In this document: piece by piece, positions 30,293 through 35,751 of the stretch
How the letters are laid out: every line of letters begins with the position of its first letter
How positions within the stretch are numbered: position 1 is the stretch's first letter
NCBI GenBank assembly: GCA_964472855.1
Contig: CAYYMJ010000029.1
Coordinates: forward strand, 1-35,751
Origin: Tranquillimonas sp964472855
GTDB taxonomy: Bacteria; Pseudomonadota; Alphaproteobacteria; Rhodobacterales; Rhodobacteraceae
DNA: 35,751 nucleotides
Direction of reading: 5' to 3'
Translations under genes and position numbers: made by a program
The notes under the pieces: model-generated
Seen by the model: only the letters and a program-made list of their open reading frames with translations
Databases searched by the model: none
Told to the model about the DNA's origin: nothing

Positions 30293-32425
30293 CTATTCGG
30301 CCGGGGCGTCGCGCCCGGCTTCCTGGCCGGTTTCCTGGTTGACCACTTTCATCGACAGGCGCACCTTGCCACGGTCATCAAAGCCCAGAAGCTTGACCCA
30401 GACTTCCTGGCCTTCCTTCAGCACGTCCGACGGATGGTCGAGCCGGCGGTTTTCGATCTGGCTGACATGCACAAGGCCGTCACGCTTGCCGAAGAAGTTC
30501 ACGAAGGCGCCGAAGTCGACGATCTTGACGACCGTGCCGCGGTAGACCTTGCCTTCCTCGGGTTCGGCCACGATCGAGTGGATCATGTCATAGGCCTTCT
30601 GGATCGAGTCGCCGTTGGGCGAGGCGATCTTGATGGTGCCATCGTCGCTGACATCCACCTTGGCGCCCGAGGTTTCCACGATCTCGCGGATGACCTTGCC
30701 GCCCGACCCGATCACTTCGCGGATCTTGTCGGTGGGGATCTGCATGGTTTCGATCCGCGGCGCGTGGACCGAAAATTCGCCGGCGCCGGACAGGGCCTTG
30801 TTCATCTCGCCAAGAATATGCATCCGGCCTTCGCGGGCCTGGGCCAGCGCCTTTGCCATGATCTCGGGCGTGATGCCGGCAACCTTGATGTCCATCTGCA
30901 GCGAGGTGATGCCGTTCTCGGTGCCCGCGACCTTGAAGTCCATGTCGCCAAGGTGGTCTTCGTCCCCGAGAATATCGGTCAGAATCGCGTAAGAACCGTC
31001 GTCTTCCAGCACCAGCCCCATGGCCACCCCGGCCACGGCCGATTTCAGCGGCACGCCGGCATCCATCATCGACAGCGAACCACCGCAGACCGACGCCATC
31101 GACGACGAACCGTTGGATTCGGTGATCTCCGACACCAGCCGGATGGTATAGGGAAACTCGGTCGCCGCCGGCAGAACCGCCTGCAGGGCCCGCCAGGCCA
31201 GTTTGCCGTGGCCAACCTCGCGACGGCTGGTAAAGCCGAAGCGGCCAACCTCGCCGACCGAATACGGCGGGAAGTTGTAATGCAGCAGGAAGTTCGAGCG
31301 GAAGTTGCCATGCAGGGCGTCGATGATCTGTTCGTCATCGCCGGTTCCCAGCGTGGTCACCACAAGGCCCTGGGTTTCACCGCGGGTGAACAGGGCCGAC
31401 CCGTGGGTGCGGGGCAGCATGCCGGTTTCGGCGACGATGGGGCGAACCTGGTCCAGCCCACGCCCGTCGATGCGGCGGCCGTTCTTGACCACGTCACCGC
31501 GCAGAACCGACGATTCCAGCTTCTTGATGGCCGACCCGAGGTTGGCGTCGTCCAGCTGGTCTTCGGTCAGCGCGGCCCTGATCGCCTCTTTCGCGGTGCC
31601 CAGAGCGGCCACGCGCGCCTGCTTGTCGGTGATGGCATAGGCGGCGCGCATCTGCGCCTCGCCCGCCGCCTTGACCGCGGCAAACAGGTCGGAATAATCC
31701 GGCGGCGAATAGTCGAACGGCTCTTTCGCGGCATGTTCGGCCAGCTCGACGATCAGGTCGATCACCGGCTGGATCTGTTCATGCGCGAAGGTCACGGCGC
31801 CCAGCATCTCGGTCTCGGACAGCTCGTAAGCCTCGGACTCGACCATCATCACCGCGTCCTTGGTGCCGGCGACCACAAGGTCAAGGCGCTGGTCGGGGTT
31901 GTTGCGCAGGTTGTGCATGTCGTCGACGGCCGGGTTCAGCACGTATTCGCCGTTTTCAAAGCCAACGCGGCAACCGGCGATCGGGCCCATGAAGGGCGCG
32001 CCCGAAATGGTCAGCGCGGCCGACGCGGCGATCATCGCCACGACGTCGGGGTCGTTGACCAGGTCGTGGCTCAGCACGGTGCAGATCACCAGCACTTCAT
32101 GCTTGAAGCCGGAAACGAACAGCGGCCGGATCGGCCGGTCGATCAGGCGCGCGGTCAGCGTTTCCTTTTCGGTGGGCCGCGCCTCGCGCTTGAAAAAGCC
32201 GCCCGGGATCTTGCCGGCGGCATAGTATTTTTCCTGATAGTGAACGGTGAGCGGGAAGAAATCCTGCCCTTCGCGGGGTGACTTTGCAAAGGTCACGTTG
32301 GCCATGACACTGGTTTCGCCCAAAGTGGCGATGACCGCGCCGTCGGCCTGACGGGCAACCTTGCCCGTTTCCAGCGTGAGGGTCTCGTCCCCCCACTGCA
32401 TCGTCTTCTTCGTTACGTCGAACAT
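30293..32425 (-). CDS. pnp: Polynucleotide phosphorylase
   Basis: The 3'-5' phosphorolytic exoribonuclease of the degradosome. At 710 aa all domains are in order: first RNase PH-like domain (from MFDVTKKTMQWGDETLTLET), alpha-helical linker, second RNase PH domain with SSMASVCGGSLSMMDAGVPL and the catalytic-region acidic ILGDEDHLGDMDFKVAGT near residue 490, KH domain with IREVIGSGGKVIREI near residue 565, and S1 domain with YRGTVVKIVDFGAFVNFF near residue 630. The ribosome site is AGGAAAACC. It lies on the same strand as rpsO but 2.2 kb downstream of it, with two genes between and a terminator after each. Confidence 0.98.
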   Translation of the reverse strand: MFDVTKKTMQWGDETLTLETGKVARQADGAVIATLGETSVMANVTFAKSPREGQDFFPLTVHYQEKYYAAGKIPGGFFKREARPTEKETLTARLIDRPIRPLFVSGFKHEVLVICTVLSHDLVNDPDVVAMIAASAALTISGAPFMGPIAGCRVGFENGEYVLNPAVDDMHNLRNNPDQRLDLVVAGTKDAVMMVESEAYELSETEMLGAVTFAHEQIQPVIDLIVELAEHAAKEPFDYSPPDYSDLFAAVKAAGEAQMRAAYAITDKQARVAALGTAKEAIRAALTEDQLDDANLGSAIKKLESSVLRGDVVKNGRRIDGRGLDQVRPIVAETGMLPRTHGSALFTRGETQGLVVTTLGTGDDEQIIDALHGNFRSNFLLHYNFPPYSVGEVGRFGFTSRREVGHGKLAWRALQAVLPAATEFPYTIRLVSEITESNGSSSMASVCGGSLSMMDAGVPLKSAVAGVAMGLVLEDDGSYAILTDILGDEDHLGDMDFKVAGTENGITSLQMDIKVAGITPEIMAKALAQAREGRMHILGEMNKALSGAGEFSVHAPRIETMQIPTDKIREVIGSGGKVIREIVETSGAKVDVSDDGTIKIASPNGDSIQKAYDMIHSIVAEPEEGKVYRGTVVKIVDFGAFVNFFGKRDGLVHVSQIENRRLDHPSDVLKEGQEVWVKLLGFDDRGKVRLSMKVVNQETGQEAGRDAPAE

Positions 32426-32441
32426 TTGGTTTTCCTATGGT

Positions 32442-32473
32442 GAGAGCGCTCCCAGGCGTATCCCGGGTCTCTC
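32442..32473 (-). promoter_or_regulatory. Stem-loop in the pnp leader
   Basis: GAGAG (32442-32446) and CTCTC (32469-32473), plus CCCAGG and CCCGGG inside, can pair with one mismatch and a small bulge just upstream of the pnp ribosome site. In E. coli a stem in the pnp leader is the target of RNase III-dependent autoregulation. A similar role here is a guess from position. Confidence 0.3.
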
Positions 32474-32646
32474 GATTGCGTGGCGGCCCCATTGCCGCCG
32501 GCCCCTGTTCATCTTTCGCGCCGGGACCGGAACGCTTGCTTCAAGATTCCGCGCCCATACATGAGATCACAATGATTGGAAAGCTTTGACCGGATGCGCG
32601 ACGCCGATAACCATGGCGCGCACGCAGCAACCCTGAAAGGAATCGC

Positions 32647-33699
32647 ATGGCCCGGGATTTGCCCGACCGTTTCACCGGCCCGTCGGCCTGGCGCGGTGCC
32701 CGGATACAGGCCCGGCCGGGGCTGTGGACCGTCACCCTTGACCCCGGCCAAATTGCCGAGCTCGAGGCCGCCGCGGCCGCCTACCGGGCCACCGGACGCG
32801 ATATCGGCGACATCTCGGCCGATGCCTTTCCGCTTCCCGGCCTGTCGGATCACCTGCATCGGTTGCAAACCGACCTGCTGCACGGCATCGGCTTCACGCT
32901 GATCCGCGGCCTGCCGGTCGACCGCATCGACCAATGGACCGCCGCCGCGATCTTTTGCGGCATCGGCGCCCATCTGGGCCGTGCGCGGTCGCAAAACGCC
33001 GCCGGGCATATCCTGGGCCATGTGCGCGACCAGGGGGCCGACCCGGCCGATCCCGAAACCCGCATCTACCAGACATCGGCCCGGCAAAGCTTTCATACCG
33101 ACAGCGCCGACGTGGTGGCCCTGTTGTGCCTGAAGACGGCACGTCAAGGCGGTGACAGCCTGCTCGTCAGTGTCGAGACCATCTATAACCGCATGCGCGC
33201 CGAATGCCCCGACCTTCTGGAACGGCTGTTCGATCCGGTCGCCACCGACCGGCGCGGCGAGGTGCCCGCGGGCATGCAGCCATTCATGCAAATCCCGCCG
33301 CTCAGCTGGTACCAGGGCCGCCTGACAGTCTTTTACCAGCGGCAATATATCGACAGTGCCCAGCGCTTTGCCGACGCCATGCGCCTGACAGACCGCCACG
33401 TCGCGGCACTGGACAGGTTCGACACGTTGGCCAACGACCCGTCGCTGCACCTGAAAATGCGCCTGCGGCCCGGCGACATGCAGTTCGTCCATAACCACGC
33501 CCAGCTGCATGACCGCACCGGCTTCACCGACTGGCCCGACCCGGCGCACCGCCGTCACCTGCTGCGGCTGTGGCTGTCCATGCCGGGCGACCGCCCGCTG
33601 CCGCCGGTGTTCGCCGAACGCTACGGCGCGCTCACCATCGGCGACCGTGGCGGCATCGTCACCGGCCAGACCCGCCTGCACGCGCCCATCGACGCCTGA
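32647..33699 (+). CDS. TauD/TfdA-family dioxygenase
   Basis: A 350-aa Fe(II)/2-oxoglutarate dioxygenase. The metal-binding HxD is His150-Thr-Asp152 in QSFHTDSADVVALL. The distal His is in MQFVHNHAQLHDRTGFTDWP near residue 290, and the 2-oxoglutarate-binding Arg follows in HLLRLWLSMPGDRPLPPVFAE near residue 315. This HLLRLWLS subgroup is common in proteobacteria but mostly uncharacterised, so substrate (a sulfonate, carnitine-like compound or other) is not assigned. An AAAGGA site precedes the ATG. It reads against pnp and rpsO and interrupts the familiar rpsO-pnp pairing. Confidence 0.88.
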   Translation: MARDLPDRFTGPSAWRGARIQARPGLWTVTLDPGQIAELEAAAAAYRATGRDIGDISADAFPLPGLSDHLHRLQTDLLHGIGFTLIRGLPVDRIDQWTAAAIFCGIGAHLGRARSQNAAGHILGHVRDQGADPADPETRIYQTSARQSFHTDSADVVALLCLKTARQGGDSLLVSVETIYNRMRAECPDLLERLFDPVATDRRGEVPAGMQPFMQIPPLSWYQGRLTVFYQRQYIDSAQRFADAMRLTDRHVAALDRFDTLANDPSLHLKMRLRPGDMQFVHNHAQLHDRTGFTDWPDPAHRRHLLRLWLSMPGDRPLPPVFAERYGALTIGDRGGIVTGQTRLHAPIDA

Positions 33700-33708
33700 A
33701 GTGCGTCG

Positions 33709-33793
33709 CTTCATCGTTCGCCAAATACTTCGGGGGTGAATGCGCCAGCGGCGCAGAGGGGGCAGCGCCCCCTCTCTTGCGGCGACGCCGCAA
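33709..33793 (-). repeat. Intergenic repeat family 2, variant, plus adjacent stem-loop
   Basis: On the minus strand it has hairpin GAGGGGGCGCTGCCCCCTC (33756-33774), then TGCGCCGCTGGCGCATTCAC and a right end of AAGTATTTGGCGAACGATGA, a variant of GGATATTT. A second perfect stem, TTGCGGC and GCCGCAA (33777-33793), is adjacent. The region lies between two convergent genes (TauD-like and PPOX) and may terminate both. Confidence 0.65.
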
Positions 33794-33865
33794 GGCGGCG
33801 CAAATCCGGGCGGCGCCGATCACCCCGCCGGGGCCGCGGCCTCTGGCGGTGGCGCCAACCGGCGC

Positions 33866-34459
33866 TCAACCGTCCTGCAGGCGATACAGCTCGTTGTTGC
33901 CAAAGGCCGTCTCCAACTCGTCAAGGCTTCGGTCGCCGGCCCCGGCCTGTTCAAACACAGCCTCGGCAAATGTCGGCAGCCGGTCGGTCGACACCGCCTC
34001 GTCGGGCGACCACAGGCCCGAACGCAAGACCGCCTTGCCGCAGTGATAAAACGCCTCGTCCGCGCGCAGCAGTATGGCAAGGCCGGGCGTTCGTCCCCTG
34101 ATGGCCATGCGCGCGCGCAGCGGCGCGTCGCGCACCACAAGGGCGCAGCCGTCGACGCGGACAACCTCGCGCCAGTTCGGAACCATCAACATGACGGCAA
34201 TGCGCCCGGTCGCGAGGATGTTCAGAAACGAATCGAAACGGTGGTTTCCGGGCCGGTCGGGGATGGCGAGCGTCCTGTCATCCAGCACCTTCACGAAACC
34301 GGCCAGATCGCCCTTCGGCGAAATGTCGACACGCCCCGCCCGGTCGTGGGTCGCCATGGCCAGAAATGGCGAGCGTTCGATCCAGACGCGGATGAGCCGG
34401 TCGATGTGATCGACGACCTTGCCTTGCTGCGACCAGAATTCACCGGAATTCACCTGCAA
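33866..34459 (-). CDS. Pyridoxamine 5'-phosphate oxidase-family flavoprotein
   Basis: A split-barrel FMN or F420-type flavoprotein of about 195 aa. The family's opening is DRLIRVWIERSPFLAMATHD, then GRVDISPKGDLAGFVKVLDD near residue 43, IPDRPGNHRFDSFLNILATG near residue 66 (flavin phosphate-binding region) and VDGCALVVRD. It resembles the MSMEG_1061-type PPOX group rather than true PdxH. The start is uncertain: a TTG at 34459 follows immediately after an in-frame stop, and a GTG at 34453 is equally possible. Role unknown. Confidence 0.82.
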   Translation of the reverse strand: MQVNSGEFWSQQGKVVDHIDRLIRVWIERSPFLAMATHDRAGRVDISPKGDLAGFVKVLDDRTLAIPDRPGNHRFDSFLNILATGRIAVMLMVPNWREVVRVDGCALVVRDAPLRARMAIRGRTPGLAILLRADEAFYHCGKAVLRSGLWSPDEAVSTDRLPTFAEAVFEQAGAGDRSLDELETAFGNNELYRLQDG

Positions 34460-34594
34460 TCACCGCACGGATACCGGCTTTGCCGGTCACGACATCGGAT
34501 GGCCGTTACCTGGCGGGGCGCTCCTTCGGGCCTGGCAGTCCCGCCCGACCATGCCAGCCGGCAACCGGTCGGCGATGGCCCGGGCCCCGAAACG

Positions 34595-34622
34595 AAAGAC
34601 GCCCGCCGAAGCGGGCGCGTCT
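34595..34622 (-). terminator. Rho-independent terminator of rpsO
   Basis: On the minus strand GCCCGC TTCG GCGGGC forms a 6-bp stem with a TTCG tetraloop, extended by outer GAC/GTC pairing across a small bulge, and followed by TTTCGTTTCG. It lies just after the rpsO stop and uncouples rpsO from downstream genes. Confidence 0.82.
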
Positions 34623-34644
34623 CATCGTGCTCAGCTGCGCCGGA

Positions 34645-34914
34645 TCAGCGGCGGATGCCGAGGCTCTTGATCAGGTCCTGGTACCGGCCCTCGTTCTTGC
34701 CTTTCAGATAATCCAGCAGCTTGCGGCGCTGGGCCACAAGCTTCAGAAGGCCACGGCGCGAGTGGTTGTCCTTCTTGTGGGTCTTGAAATGCTCGGTCAG
34801 GGTGCGGATGCGGCTGGTCAGAACGGCAACCTGCACTTCCGGCGAACCGGTGTCGCCTTCCTTGGTGCCGTATTCCTTGATCAGGCGGGTCTTTTCTTCG
34901 GCGGTGATCGACAT
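34645..34914 (-). CDS. rpsO: 30S ribosomal protein S15
   Basis: The 89-aa primary 16S rRNA-binding protein of the small-subunit platform. It begins MSITAEEKTRLIKEYGTKEG and has TGSPEVQVAVLTSRIRTLTE, HKKDNHSRRGLLKLVAQRRK and LLDYLKGKN in the normal order and spacing. The ribosome site is AGAAGGAGA. It has its own promoter region upstream and terminator downstream. Confidence 0.98.
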   Translation of the reverse strand: MSITAEEKTRLIKEYGTKEGDTGSPEVQVAVLTSRIRTLTEHFKTHKKDNHSRRGLLKLVAQRRKLLDYLKGKNEGRYQDLIKSLGIRR

Positions 34915-35005
34915 CGGGGTCTCCTTCTGGGGTTCGGGTCATGGCGCAGGCCGGGATGTCGTCCAGCTCAGGCCCGTGGAGGTATCCGCGTCTGGCGGAT
35001 GCGGG

Positions 35006-35034
35006 CGTATACGCAAAGGCGCGGCGGTTGGAAA
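35006..35034 (-). promoter_or_regulatory. Likely rpsO promoter
   Basis: On the minus strand a TTTCCA at 35029-35034 and a TATACG at 35006-35011 are separated by 17 bases, about 90 bp ahead of the rpsO start. The -10-like hexamer is good and the -35-like one is weak. No other candidate is better in this leader. Confidence 0.35.
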
Positions 35035-35257
35035 GCCCAAACTGCCCGGTCGAATCGCCGGCCGCCCCGGGGCCTTGCCGGCTGTTTCCCGATCGCGGCG
35101 AGATTAACCCGAAATCGATCATTGTCGCGGATCAAGCGGTGAATACCCGCCCGGGTTCACGCGATTCCCGCTCCGGCGTTTACCGCCCTGGCCCCGGTCG
35201 TCAACACTGAGTGCCTGCTGAATGTGACAGGAGCGGTCCGAACCGGGGGGACGACGG

Positions 35258-35689
35258 ATGCTATCGGGACTCGTCCTTTTGTTGATGACATTGCTGGGCT
35301 TGAGCCTTGACGCGGTCACCAATGACGACACGGCCGAACCTGACGAACGGGAAGACGATGACATGGCCCAGGCGCTGCACAAGACCGACGACCTGACACT
35401 GGACGACAGCGAGATTGCCGACAGCGGCACCGCGCTGGCGGTGTCGGCGGTCGCGGCCACGCCTCCGGGCGACCCGGATGTTCCGGTCATCGTCGATTAT
35501 GACCCGGCCGAGGAAATCTTTGCCATCGCCTATGACGGCACCACCGACCCCGAGCCCGCGCTTGCCTTGCGCGAAGACGGCGCCGACAGCATCGCGTCGC
35601 TGAACGGCATCGATGTGCTGCGGGTGTTCGGCGGCGCCGGAAACCTGTCGCCCGAAGACTTCATCGTTCTCGACGAAAGCGAATTCTGA
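35258..35689 (+). CDS. Acidic protein with N-terminal membrane segment
   Basis: A 143-aa protein. The first 20 residues (MLSGLVLLLMTLLGLSLDAV) are a membrane anchor or uncleaved signal; what follows is very acidic (NDDTAEPDEREDDD). The C-terminal half, PVIVDYDPAEEIFAIAYDGT through LNGIDVLRVFGGAGNLSPED, resembles a small domain I recall from Rhodobacterales proteins that also carry RTX repeats, but there are no RTX repeats here. A GGGGGGACGACGG site precedes the ATG. Function unknown. The promoter may lie in 35100-35250, where a GTGAA...TTCAC inverted repeat (35139-35160) is visible. Confidence 0.65.
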   Translation: MLSGLVLLLMTLLGLSLDAVTNDDTAEPDEREDDDMAQALHKTDDLTLDDSEIADSGTALAVSAVAATPPGDPDVPVIVDYDPAEEIFAIAYDGTTDPEPALALREDGADSIASLNGIDVLRVFGGAGNLSPEDFIVLDESEF

Positions 35690-35751
35690 CCGGGCCCCGG
35701 GGGCGCCGCCGCCCTGCAGCGGACCGGTGGCGCGACAACCTGCGGCGGACC

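Noticed and set aside
30434..32281. A 615-codon open frame on the plus strand opposite pnp
   Set aside because: Antisense to one of the most conserved proteins in the window; low-complexity His/Asp/Gly/Arg translation.

Overview
The window is GC-rich bacterial chromosome, most consistent with the Roseobacter/Rhodobacter group (Rhodobacterales, Alphaproteobacteria). The evidence is an fbc (petABC) bc1 operon whose cytochrome b heme ligands fall at the same residue numbers as in Rhodobacter, a Rhodobacter-type Rieske protein, and short intergenic repeats of a kind I recall from this order (a GGATATTT-type motif beside a GGGGGC hairpin). No phage, integrase, IS element or CRISPR array was seen.

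Layout. 1-2.9 kb: tRNA-Lys(TTT), then dapF-mtaB-PaiB-like, translationally coupled by overlapping stop and start codons. 3.0-6.2 kb: a GST-family gene and petABC; cytochrome c1 is broken by a 100-N assembly gap over its heme-binding region. 6.2-9.6 kb (minus): thiB-thiP-thiQ thiamine/TPP importer behind a TPP riboswitch, followed by a hairpin that covers the thiB ribosome binding site. 9.7-13.8 kb: GNAT, aroC, then on the minus strand an EamA permease, a CcdA-like protein with a twin-arginine thioredoxin-like partner, and HU. 13.9-19.5 kb: adenine deaminase and AMP nucleosidase (4-nt overlap), a class II aldolase-like gene, a decayed sterol-desaturase remnant and an intact sterol-desaturase-family gene. 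19.7-23.9 kb: acyl-CoA dehydrogenase, an NDP-forming acyl-CoA synthetase and a six-TM protein. 23.9-28.6 kb: SDR, methyltransferase, a kinase-like protein with an adenylate-enzyme-like tail, a VOC dioxygenase and a 1-Cys peroxiredoxin. 28.7-35.7 kb: an RTX protein, a PepSY-like exported protein, pnp, a TauD-like dioxygenase, a PPOX flavoprotein, rpsO, and an acidic membrane-anchored protein.

Functional links. ade and amn together would run AMP to adenine to hypoxanthine. CcdA would pass electrons across the membrane to the exported thioredoxin-like protein. thiBPQ would be switched off by TPP at translation. The acyl-CoA dehydrogenase and CoA ligase suggest activation and oxidation of an unidentified short or branched acid.

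The least ordinary signals are two families of dispersed intergenic repeats (one apparently nested in the other), the kinase/AMP-binding-C-like fusion without its catalytic lysine, the catalytic Cys-to-Ser position in DapF, the riboswitch-linked SD-sequestering hairpin, and the sterol-desaturase remnant. I did not find a clearly new multi-gene system; most of the window is ordinary housekeeping and accessory metabolism.
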